Position numbers and translations under genes: made by a program. Shown piece after piece: positions 1-5,772 of a stretch of DNA of 6,023 nt. Numbering within the stretch: the first letter of the stretch is position 1; each line of letters opens with the position of its first letter. The notes beneath the pieces are model-generated. The model was not told the DNA's origin and searched no databases. It saw only the letters and a list, made by a program, of their open reading frames with translations. The stretch is from JAEZKC01 sp046538945 (lineage in GTDB: Bacteria; Fibrobacterota; Chitinivibrionia; Chitinivibrionales; Chitinispirillaceae): NCBI GenBank assembly GCA_046538945.1, contig JBKHHW010000190.1, forward strand, positions 1 through 6,023, in the 5' to 3' direction.

Positions 1-1124
1 AGATCATATTCGTACAATCGGCACTCCACACTTCCGCTGTTGAACGGAATTCTTCTGCGCGACTTGAGTCCCACCTTGCCGGAAAGTTTCATATTGGCAG
101 TGAAAACATACCCACGATACCCCTGGCATTCGTGTTTGAAAAAGGAACCGATTCCCCTGTAGGTATCTGCCAGCTCGGATTCACTCCCCATCCTCATTCC
201 GTACTCCGGATTGAGAATAACTACTCCGGGTTGGGGAGGAACGGGTGTCTGTGCGAAATCACATACTTCAAAACGGATAAGTTGACCCACTCCAGCTGTT
301 TCCGCATTTTTGCGGGCTGCTTCAACAGCTTTTTCATTGATATCTGTGGCTATGAACTGTGATGATATGGTCTTTTTAACGTTACTCTTTGCTTCCCTCT
401 TCAATACTTCCCACATCGGTATGTCAAAGCCAAGAAAATGGAAAAACCCATAGTTCTGCCGGGTCAATCCGGGTGCTCTGCCCGTGGCAGCCAAAGCTGC
501 CTCTATGACCAGCGTTCCGCTTCCGCACATGGGGTTTACAAAACTCTCTCCCGGTTTGAAACCGCTCGCCATTATAACACCCGCCGCCAATGTTTCCTGC
601 ATCGGCGCACCGAGAGGAATGCGACGATACCCGCGCCTGGAGAGAGCTTCCCCGCTGGTGTCCAGATATACTATACACCTGTCCTCGCGCCAGAAGAGAC
701 TCACGACGGCTCCGGTTTTTTCCGGACCGGAATCGGGACGTCTGCCCTTGCGGGCCGAGATCCTGTCCACTATGGCATCCTTGCAACGCATATTGGCAAA
801 CCGAGAATCGCGGATGGTGGGGTTCTGAACATTTGATACAACGCTAAGGTATTCATTTGAAGGAATCATGGTCTCCCAGGGAATTTTGGACACCTGCGAA
901 TAGAGTTCGTCAGCATCCCGTGCTCTGAACCTGGAAATCTCGAACAGCACATGATGCCCTGTACGGATATAAAGATTCAGCTTCATGGCATCCACGGTCG
1001 TGCCTTCCGTCTGAAGACTGGTTGGTGAGGCATTCTTTACCGGCAAGCCCAAAGCTTCCACTTCGGCCTGGAGAAACTTGCACAAGCCTTTAGGCACTGT
1101 AATAAGAATGTTTGATTTGTTCAT
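1..1124 (-). CDS. THUMP-domain class I SAM-dependent RNA methyltransferase (RlmL N-terminal half/YpsC type), 3' end cut by window
   Basis: I read 374 codons from ATG at 1124 to the window edge with no stop, so the C-terminus is missing. Family members of the YpsC/RlmL-N type are about 380 residues, so probably only a few residues are lost. Residues about 45-155 fit a THUMP domain, which grips structured RNA, followed by the linker motif SRRGYR (162-167). The Rossmann-fold methyltransferase follows: motif I NPMCGSGTLVIEAA at 197-210 binds S-adenosylmethionine, ATDINEKAVEAARKNA at 259-274 holds the acidic residue for the ribose, and the catalytic motif IV reads NPEYG at 305-309. Relatives methylate guanine N2 in 23S rRNA (RlmL makes m2G2445), so a 23S rRNA or similar RNA target in the cytoplasm is likely but not proven. 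Motif IV is normally NPPY; the second proline is glutamate here. The start has no clear Shine-Dalgarno. A repeat-rich spacer separates it from polA upstream. Confidence 0.9.
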   Translation of the reverse strand, partial: MNKSNILITVPKGLCKFLQAEVEALGLPVKNASPTSLQTEGTTVDAMKLNLYIRTGHHVLFEISRFRARDADELYSQVSKIPWETMIPSNEYLSVVSNVQNPTIRDSRFANMRCKDAIVDRISARKGRRPDSGPEKTGAVVSLFWREDRCIVYLDTSGEALSRRGYRRIPLGAPMQETLAAGVIMASGFKPGESFVNPMCGSGTLVIEAALAATGRAPGLTRQNYGFFHFLGFDIPMWEVLKREAKSNVKKTISSQFIATDINEKAVEAARKNAETAGVGQLIRFEVCDFAQTPVPPQPGVVILNPEYGMRMGSESELADTYRGIGSFFKHECQGYRGYVFTANMKLSGKVGLKSRRRIPFNSGSVECRLYEYD

Positions 1125-1163
1125 GGCAATTCATCAAAATGTTATAGTTAATATCACGATCCA

Positions 1164-1187
1164 CTCATGCTGAGTTTTTCGAAGCAT
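1164..1187. repeat. Short intergenic repeat, copy 1
   Basis: This copy matches 1310-1333 at 22 of 24 positions; both start CTCATGCTGAG and end TCGAAGCAT. With the three bases that follow it is also an inverted repeat: CTCATGCT (1164-1171) can pair with AGCATGAG (1183-1190) around an 11-base loop. The repeat type, a TCGA core flanked by CAT-GCT ends, is of a kind often scattered through intergenic DNA of bacterial genomes; that comparison is from memory. Confidence 0.7.
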
Positions 1188-1287
1188 GAGCTCCTTTTCT
1201 TTTTCAAAAGGCCTACCCTTCGACTCCGGCGAATTCCGCTGAGCGGGACTCAGAGTGAGCAGATTGAGTTCTAATTCCGGCTTAGGG

Positions 1288-1313
1288 TGAGCGGACCGGT
1301 CCGTTTCCGCTCA
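1288..1313. repeat. Inverted repeat with internal 12-base palindrome
   Basis: TGAGCGGA (1288-1295) is the exact reverse complement of TCCGCTCA (1306-1313), with a 10-base loop. Inside it, CGGACCGGTCCG (1292-1303) is a perfect palindrome, so two alternative foldings compete. It lies 37 bases past the end of polA in the transcript. There is no T-run on either side. Role unknown: it could stabilise the 3' end of the polA mRNA, be bound by a dimeric protein, or simply be part of a REP-like element. Confidence 0.6.
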
Positions 1314-1333
1314 TGCTGAGCTTGTCGAAGCAT
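1310..1333. repeat. Short intergenic repeat, copy 2
   Basis: Second copy of the repeat at 1164-1187, in the same orientation, differing at two positions. It lies 17 bases beyond the polA stop codon. Here the outer inverted arm is shorter, with ATGCT pairing with AGCAT, so the hairpin is weaker than in copy 1. Its left end overlaps the right arm of the stem at 1306-1313. Confidence 0.7.
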
Positions 1334-1349
1334 AATCCTTCATATCAAC

Positions 1350-4016
1350 TCAATGCGCTTCGCCCCAGTGCTTCCCGATTCCCGCCTCCACTTTAAGCGG
1401 AACCTTCAGCTCATACGCGCCGCTCATCTTGCCTGACACCCATTCCGAAAAGGCCTGCGCCTTTTCACCCGGCACTTCGAACACCAGTTCATCGTGCACC
1501 TGAAGAAGCATCTTCACTCCGGACCACTCCCCGAGCTTGCGGTGAATGTCAACCATAGCGATCTTTATTATGTCAGCAGCTGTGCCCTGAACCGGCGTAT
1601 TGATAGCAGTCCGTTCCGATGCTTCTCTCACCACCCGGTTGGATGCACTGATCTCGGGAAGATAACGCCTGCGACCCAGAAGTGTCTCGGTGTAACCCAA
1701 ATCACGCGCCTTCTGAATAGTTGAATCCATATAGGTGCGGATAGTGGGAAACTGAGTGAAATACGATTCTATGAAATACTTGGCTTCTGCAAAGGGAATC
1801 TTGAGCTGACGGGAAAGGTTCACAGGCCCCATTCCGTACATCAGACCGAAATTGATGGTCTTTGCCGCCCGGCGCATTTCAGAAGTGACAATTTCCGGAA
1901 AAACCTGGTAAATAGCGGAGGCGGTCTGAGTATGAATATCCTTATCCTCGACAAACGCCTGGATAAGAAGGGGATCATCCGACAAATGGGCCAGAATACG
2001 TAATTCAATTTGGGAGTAATCGGCCGCGACCAGCACATTGCCCTCATCGGCAATAAATGCTTCCCTGATCTTTCTCCCGCTTTCAGTCCGAATGGGAATA
2101 TTCTGAAGATTGGGATTTGTACTGGAGAGCCGTCCCGTTGCAGTTACCGCCTGATTAAAGGATGTATGCACCCGACCGCTTTTCTCCAGAATCTGCAGTG
2201 GAAGGGCATCGATATAGGTTGACAGCAGCTTCTGCTTTTCTCTGTGTTCAAGAATCTTCTGCACAACAGGGTAATCATCTGCCAATTTTTCCAGAACCGC
2301 CACATTGGTGGAGTATCCACCGTTTTTTGTTTTCTTCCCCCCCTTAAGCCCCATACTCCCGAAGAGCACCTCCCCCACCTGTTTGGGAGAATTGAGATTG
2401 AAAGTTTCACCCGCCAAGTCGTATATCTCTGAGGTTATTCTGTCGATTTCAGCCGTATACTCTTTTGACAGCTGTTCCAGAAGTCCGGTATCCATCAATA
2501 CACCATTGTATTCAAGATCTGCCAGCACAAACTCAAGCGGCAGCTCCATTTCGTTGAGCAGTTCCAGGCAGTTTCTTTCAACAAGCAACGGCTCAAGCCT
2601 CTCCCTGAGCAGAATAGGAAGACAGGCCACTTCCGCGGCATAAGGAGCGACTACCTTGACAGAAACATCCGCGGCAGTATTCTTTCCAATAATTTTCTCA
2701 ACCGGGGTGACCTCCAGATCCAGCCACTCCTGGGCAAGAATACCCAGATCGTACTGGCGTCTTCCCGGATCTATGAGATAAGCCGCGAGTAAAGAATCAA
2801 ACTGAATTCCTTTGATGCACACACTATAATTTCTGAGTATCTGACAATCATACTTCAGATTCTGCCCGATCTTTCCCACATCCGTTGATTCCAGAACATT
2901 TTTGAGAACCGACATGACCGGCTCCAGCTCAAGATTGCCTCCCTCTTTGTGCCCGAGAGGAATATAGAAAGCTTCCTCTGCGTTGAGAGCAAACGTAATC
3001 CCCACCAATTCGGCAGCTCTGGGTAGTAAACCAGTAGCCTGAACGTCAATGGAAACGGTACCCGCTTCTTTGATTTTTCCTGCCAGTTCCTCCACTTCCT
3101 GAACTGACTGAAGTATGTTCACGGCAGGTTTGAGTCTGGGTGCATTGCCAAACACAGGGTTCTTCAGAAGTGACGTGAACTCAAGTTCCCGAAACAACGC
3201 AAGGCACTTCTCCCGGTCAATATCTTTACGCATCAGATGCTCCGGTTCGAAACCGGCATCGGCATCCAGCTTGAGAGTTGCAAGCATCTTTGAGATCTCA
3301 AGCCTCTCGCGGTTCTCCTCGATTTTACTGATAAGCTTCGGTGTTTCAAGAATAGACGGATCAGCAAGTATTTTTTCCACCGAACCGGCCTTTTCAAGAA
3401 TTTTAACGGCATTCTTGGGCCCAATTCCCGGAACTCCCGGAATATTGTCGGAGGCATCTCCTACAAGCGCCAGATAATCCACTATCTGATCCGGTCTCAC
3501 TCCCATTTTGTTAAAAGCCTCTTCAGGGCCCAGTACCTGAAATATTCCGGTCCCTTCCGGTGCAAGCATCTTGACCTTAGGCCCCAGAAGCTGCATGAGA
3601 TCCTTGTCCCTGGTCACCAGAAACACCTCATAGCCCTCTTCAACAGCGTTATGGGTGAGAATGGCGATGAGGTCATCCGCCTCGAGCCCGTCCTGTTTGA
3701 CTATAGGAAGATTAAACGCCTGAATCAATTCCTGAATGAGAGGCATCTGAGATTTCAGATCATCGGGCATCTCTTCACGATGAGCCTTGTACTTTTCATA
3801 CGCCTCATGCCTGAAGGTCGGCTTGCTGCTGTCCATCACCACTGCCATGTACGGGCAGGTATAGGTTTCTATAAGCCGCAGCAGATAATTGGCAAAACCG
3901 TAAACCGCGCCTGTAGGCTGACCTTTGGAATTGGTGAGAGGATTTTTGATCAGAGCATAATAGGCACGGTATACTAGCGCATGGCCATCGATGAGGTAAA
4001 GACATTTTTCGTTCAT
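1350..4016 (-). CDS. polA: DNA polymerase I with 5' nuclease domain, degenerate proofreading domain and polymerase domain
   Basis: The 888-residue product removes RNA primers and fills gaps during lagging-strand synthesis and excision repair. Its length fits the family (E. coli 928, Taq 832). Residues 1-290 form the 5'-3' nuclease, with metal ligands visible at D10, D62, E112, D114, D115, D137, D139, D187 and D190, and the helix-hairpin-helix GVPGIGPKNA at 194-203. Residues about 300-480 are the 3'-5' exonuclease fold, but it looks inactive: D323 and D390 remain, while the glutamate of the DxE motif is Q325 and the aspartate of the YxxxD motif is V463 (YAAEV, 459-463). Residues about 490-888 are the family A polymerase: TGRLSS at 627-632, motif A DYSQIELR at 666-673, O-helix R715/K719/F723/Y727, and motif C HDE at 841-843. 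F723 indicates normal discrimination against dideoxynucleotides. TAGGA five bases before ATG 4016 supports the start. It lies downstream of rsmG on the same strand. Confidence 0.98.
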   Translation of the reverse strand: MNEKCLYLIDGHALVYRAYYALIKNPLTNSKGQPTGAVYGFANYLLRLIETYTCPYMAVVMDSSKPTFRHEAYEKYKAHREEMPDDLKSQMPLIQELIQAFNLPIVKQDGLEADDLIAILTHNAVEEGYEVFLVTRDKDLMQLLGPKVKMLAPEGTGIFQVLGPEEAFNKMGVRPDQIVDYLALVGDASDNIPGVPGIGPKNAVKILEKAGSVEKILADPSILETPKLISKIEENRERLEISKMLATLKLDADAGFEPEHLMRKDIDREKCLALFRELEFTSLLKNPVFGNAPRLKPAVNILQSVQEVEELAGKIKEAGTVSIDVQATGLLPRAAELVGITFALNAEEAFYIPLGHKEGGNLELEPVMSVLKNVLESTDVGKIGQNLKYDCQILRNYSVCIKGIQFDSLLAAYLIDPGRRQYDLGILAQEWLDLEVTPVEKIIGKNTAADVSVKVVAPYAAEVACLPILLRERLEPLLVERNCLELLNEMELPLEFVLADLEYNGVLMDTGLLEQLSKEYTAEIDRITSEIYDLAGETFNLNSPKQVGEVLFGSMGLKGGKKTKNGGYSTNVAVLEKLADDYPVVQKILEHREKQKLLSTYIDALPLQILEKSGRVHTSFNQAVTATGRLSSTNPNLQNIPIRTESGRKIREAFIADEGNVLVAADYSQIELRILAHLSDDPLLIQAFVEDKDIHTQTASAIYQVFPEIVTSEMRRAAKTINFGLMYGMGPVNLSRQLKIPFAEAKYFIESYFTQFPTIRTYMDSTIQKARDLGYTETLLGRRRYLPEISASNRVVREASERTAINTPVQGTAADIIKIAMVDIHRKLGEWSGVKMLLQVHDELVFEVPGEKAQAFSEWVSGKMSGAYELKVPLKVEAGIGKHWGEAH

Positions 4017-4021
4017 GGAAA

Positions 4022-4026
4022 TCCTA
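4022..4026 (-). promoter_or_regulatory. Ribosome binding site of polA
   Basis: The minus strand reads TAGGA followed by five bases and ATG at 4016-4014. This is a short but usable Shine-Dalgarno spacing, and it supports the chosen start, where the conserved N-terminal motif LYLIDGHAL begins at residue 6. Confidence 0.6.
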
Positions 4027-4120
4027 ACTATCTATCAAAACGCAGTTTCAGCGATATCAGACTATGCCAGTCGCTGAGCGGAAGGATAAAATACGTTTTC
4101 GGGGAAGAGTAAATTCGGTA

Positions 4121-4142
4121 AAAAATAAGCTTTTTCGCTTAT
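4121..4142 (-). terminator. Weak candidate intrinsic terminator after rsmG
   Basis: Eight bases past the rsmG stop codon the minus strand reads ATAAGC, a six-base loop, then GCTTAT running straight into a stretch of T. The stem is only six base pairs and mostly A-T, so termination would be partial at best and polA could still be read from the upstream promoter. Placement immediately after the stop and the T-run are the reasons for listing it. Confidence 0.4.
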
Positions 4143-4150
4143 ATCCGCGT

Positions 4151-4786
4151 TCAGCGATTCTGAATCTGCTGCTCTTTTTTGATTACGATGATTTTTCTTT
4201 CACCTATTTCGGAAGTACTCACATCGTGTATCACAGCATCGGAAAAAAGCTCCACATCTTCCAGATTTCTGCTTTTATACAGAACGAGCTCACCATCAGA
4301 AGAAAGCAATCTCATAATCACCTTTTTATAAAGAGGGGTCATCCGTACAGACCTGCTGATCACCGTATCAAACACACCATTATACGATGAAGGTAGTTCC
4401 TCTATTCTGGAAGAGAGAAACCGGCAATTATCCAATCGAAGCAGTTCCGCCGCTGCCCTGACAGACTGAATCTTCTTTTTTCTCGAATCAAGAAGGGTTA
4501 TTTGAGCATCCCCGAACAGAATTGCCAGCGGGATACCCGGGAAACCCCCTCCGGTCCCGAAATCCAGCACATGTTTTCCGCTTAGACTCACAAACCGAAC
4601 CGATAGCAGCGAATCTAAAAAATGAAGAGTCCAGATGGTCTCCGGATCGGTTTTTCTGGAGATCAGATTGAGCTTTTCATTCTCCTCCAAAAGCCAATCA
4701 TAGTACTGCTCGAATTTCTCCAGCAGCACTTTGTGGTCACTTGGTCTGATTTCCCTTAAAAATGCAGTAAAAAGCTCTTTTGCCAT
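4151..4786 (-). CDS. rsmG: 16S rRNA (guanine(527)-N7)-methyltransferase RsmG (GidB)
   Basis: The 211-residue protein matches the usual size of RsmG (about 205-240). It transfers a methyl group from S-adenosylmethionine to N7 of G527 in the 530 loop of 16S rRNA; in other bacteria its loss gives low-level streptomycin resistance. The family signature is clear: an N-terminal helical part with NEKLNLISRKTDPETIW (36-52) and HFLDSL (55-60), the SAM-binding loop DFGTGGGFPGIPLAI at 75-89, and LLDSRKKKI at 98-106 where the acidic residue binds the cofactor ribose. SRSV (144-147) stands where relatives have SRAV, and the lysine of LVLYKSRN (167-174) occupies the conserved KG position. No good Shine-Dalgarno precedes ATG 4786 (GGAG is about 16 bases away), so translation may depend on the gene 37 bases upstream, the small zinc-module gene. 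There is no alternative ATG nearby. Confidence 0.96.
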   Translation of the reverse strand: MAKELFTAFLREIRPSDHKVLLEKFEQYYDWLLEENEKLNLISRKTDPETIWTLHFLDSLLSVRFVSLSGKHVLDFGTGGGFPGIPLAILFGDAQITLLDSRKKKIQSVRAAAELLRLDNCRFLSSRIEELPSSYNGVFDTVISRSVRMTPLYKKVIMRLLSSDGELVLYKSRNLEDVELFSDAVIHDVSTSEIGERKIIVIKKEQQIQNR

Positions 4787-4823
4787 AATCTTTTGATATC
4801 CGCTCCGTTCAGCCCACGCTTTT

Positions 4824-5165
4824 TTAACTAGTGAAGCTTTTTCTCCGGTGCTCGTTGCGATGTTCTGGACAGTATTTTGGATACACGTACTGCTTGGGAT
4901 AAATTTTTATTTCAAACTCATTTTCACACCCCTCAAGAGCACAAACCATTTTTGCTATTGTCACCTCGGTGTTTTCATGCTCGATGATCTGATTGTCTTT
5001 GGTGACATCTTCAATCTTCGGCGTTTTTTTCACTCTGTTTTTAGGATCACGGTGAAGTGCACAGTATTTTGCGGAGTGTGATCCCCAGAAAAGGTTATCA
5101 CAGCCGGGATATTCGCATTTCTTTTCAGTTGGTTTAGCTTTCCTGGCTTTTTTGGGTATCAGCAT
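4824..5165 (-). CDS. Small protein with two CX4C-Xn-CX2H zinc-binding modules, function unknown
   Basis: I do not recognise this 113-residue protein. It has two similar halves: C17-x4-C22-x12-C35-x2-H38 and C75-x4-C80-x18-C99-x2-H102. Each resembles a treble-clef or zinc-ribbon-like knuckle (pattern C..xGC...F...YC..H), so it very likely binds two zinc ions. The halves look like an internal duplication, separated by a charged 36-residue linker. The N-terminus (KKARKAKPTEKK) and C-terminus (HRNEHRRK) are strongly basic, which suits contact with RNA or DNA; this is inference. There is no signal peptide or membrane segment, so it should be cytoplasmic. GGAG ten bases before ATG 5165 supports the start, and no other start codon lies between the upstream in-frame stop and this ATG. 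It is the first gene behind a strong promoter and lies 37 bases before rsmG, so the two are probably cotranscribed. Confidence 0.8.
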   Translation of the reverse strand: MLIPKKARKAKPTEKKCEYPGCDNLFWGSHSAKYCALHRDPKNRVKKTPKIEDVTKDNQIIEHENTEVTIAKMVCALEGCENEFEIKIYPKQYVYPKYCPEHRNEHRRKSFTS

Positions 5166-5175
5166 AGGAATCGGA

Positions 5176-5179
5176 CTCC
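5176..5179 (-). promoter_or_regulatory. Ribosome binding site of the small zinc-module gene
   Basis: GGAG on the minus strand lies ten bases before ATG 5165. The spacing is slightly long but acceptable, and it is the only purine-rich element near this start. Confidence 0.55.
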
Positions 5180-5221
5180 AGTCGCGCGAGGTAAAATAAA
5201 ATGTAAAGACCTGCCTGAGTA

Positions 5222-5250
5222 ATTATATGATTCCTCGTACATTTTTTCAA
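5222..5250 (-). promoter_or_regulatory. Near-consensus sigma-70-type promoter for the zinc-module gene and rsmG
   Basis: On the minus strand TTGAAA (5250-5245) is followed by exactly 17 bases and then a perfect TATAAT (5227-5222). Five of six -35 bases and all six -10 bases match the housekeeping consensus with ideal spacing. Transcription would begin near 5215, giving a leader of about 50 bases before ATG 5165. Nothing between resembles a riboswitch. I see no operator-like inverted repeat over it, so expression is probably constitutive and strong. Confidence 0.75.
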
Positions 5251-5295
5251 GATTCCTGCCTAAGCCTCGACTGATGTACCTGAAAAGTCCTCTAT

Positions 5296-5580
5296 TCAGC
5301 AGATTTTCTCTATCAAAGCACTAACTTTTCTGCCGATTTCAGCATGAGAACACCGACTGAGCACTATTCTGTTTCCTTCCTGATGCGATTTTTTCACCTA
5401 ATGCAGGATCATTATACAACTGCTTGATTTTATCCGCGATTTGCGGGGACTTTTAAGCAGTGAAGCAGCTTTGATTATATGCTCGATACCATGAAGCGGC
5501 AGAAAACTTCCGTAGAAACCCACAGTAAAGTGCTTTTTCTGTACCGATGATTCCGGTTTAAGGAAAAAAGGACTTTTCTG
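5296..5580 (-). pseudogene. Remnant of a GT4-family glycosyltransferase (C-terminal GT-B domain pieces)
   Basis: Three conceptual peptides in shifting frames on the minus strand line up with the C-terminal half of a GT-B glycosyltransferase. From 5580 one frame contains VGFYGSFLPLHGIEHII and then KAASLLK, the typical first strand, glycine loop and helix of the nucleotide-sugar-binding domain. At about 5450 the reading continues in another frame as SPQIADKIKQLYNDPALG and EKIASGRKQN, the helix close to the C-terminus of such enzymes. At about 5347 a one-base shift leads to SHAEIGRKVSALIEKIC and a stop at 5298-5296, the usual final helix. The roughly 100 residues between the first and second piece, including the E-x7-E region that holds the sugar nucleotide, are gone, and no N-terminal acceptor domain is recognisable upstream. 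It therefore cannot make an active enzyme. Such enzymes build lipopolysaccharide, capsule or exopolysaccharide. Sequencing error alone would not explain the missing core. Confidence 0.75.
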
Positions 5581-5772
5581 TATTTAGCTGCAGTACTTTC
5601 AAATGAAACCCACACTAAAAACGTCATATACATCGGTTTTCAGACTGATGAAAATAGATTCCACCCGAATAGTAATTACCCGTACGATACTGCTGTCCCG
5701 AGATAAATTTTTAGATCACTTTCCTTCTCCAAAACGTACTTTATAAACAATGTCAAAGAAAGGATCTCGAAA
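5581..5772. other. Gene-free leader region of fmdB, possibly more glycosyltransferase debris
   Basis: No intact gene lies here. The minus strand has a short open stretch (from about 5760 to 5676) reading FIKYVLEKESDLKIYLG, which resembles the helix-strand that precedes the GxG loop in glycosyltransferases, but it is short and may be chance. A 15-base motif at 5605-5619 recurs at 5515-5529. For the plus-strand fmdB gene I see a TATAAA at 5742-5747 but no matching -35 hexamer. Sequence is A/T-rich toward 5700-5760, as expected of a promoter region. Confidence 0.45.
5759..5764 (+). promoter_or_regulatory. Ribosome binding site of the fmdB-like gene
   Basis: AAAGGA ends eight bases before ATG 5773, an ideal Shine-Dalgarno placement. 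It fixes the start at the conserved family N-terminus MPLYEY. Confidence 0.75.

Larger units (their letters stand above)
1125..1349. other. Repeat-rich spacer between polA and the THUMP methyltransferase gene
   Basis: This 225-base gap has no coding potential that I recognise. It holds two near-identical copies of a short repeat about 146 bases apart (1164-1187 and 1310-1333), and between them several inverted repeats: an 8-base-pair stem at 1288-1295/1306-1313, a perfect 12-base palindrome at 1292-1303, CCGCT-G-AGCGG at 1236-1246, and CCTTTT/AAAAGG around 1193-1211. None of the stems is followed by a T-run on the minus strand, so there is no classical intrinsic terminator for polA. The structure resembles an intergenic REP-like element or a nested group of them. 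I see no convincing promoter for the methyltransferase gene, only a TATAAC hexamer just before it without a partner. Confidence 0.6.

Noticed and set aside
438..836. 132-codon plus-strand open frame and overlapping frames at 484-828 and 590-847
   Set aside because: They lie antisense to the well-supported THUMP methyltransferase gene, show no family motifs and have no ribosome binding site.
1125..1160. TATAAC before the THUMP methyltransferase start as a -10 element
   Set aside because: The matching -35 position reads CATGAG, unlike TTGACA, and there is no extended -10.
1193..1211. CCTTTT/AAAAGG stem as intrinsic terminator of polA
   Set aside because: The stem is short and A/T-rich, with no T-run after it on the minus strand, and it lies about 140 bases past the stop codon.
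1164..1333. Repeat cluster as a CRISPR array
   Set aside because: Only two copies, 146 bases apart, with the intervening DNA itself repetitive; no regular repeat-spacer pattern.
3651..3977. Plus-strand open frames inside polA (3651-3977, 3115-3477, 2305-2643 and shorter ones)
   Set aside because: Shadows of the polA coding sequence, which carries all expected motifs on the other strand.
4064..4390. 108-codon plus-strand open frame across the rsmG 3' end
   Set aside because: Antisense to rsmG for most of its length with no recognisable motif or ribosome binding site.
5719..5747. Candidate promoter for fmdB (TATAAA at 5742-5747)
   Set aside because: The hexamer 17 bases upstream is CTTTCC, a poor -35 match, so I do not call a promoter.
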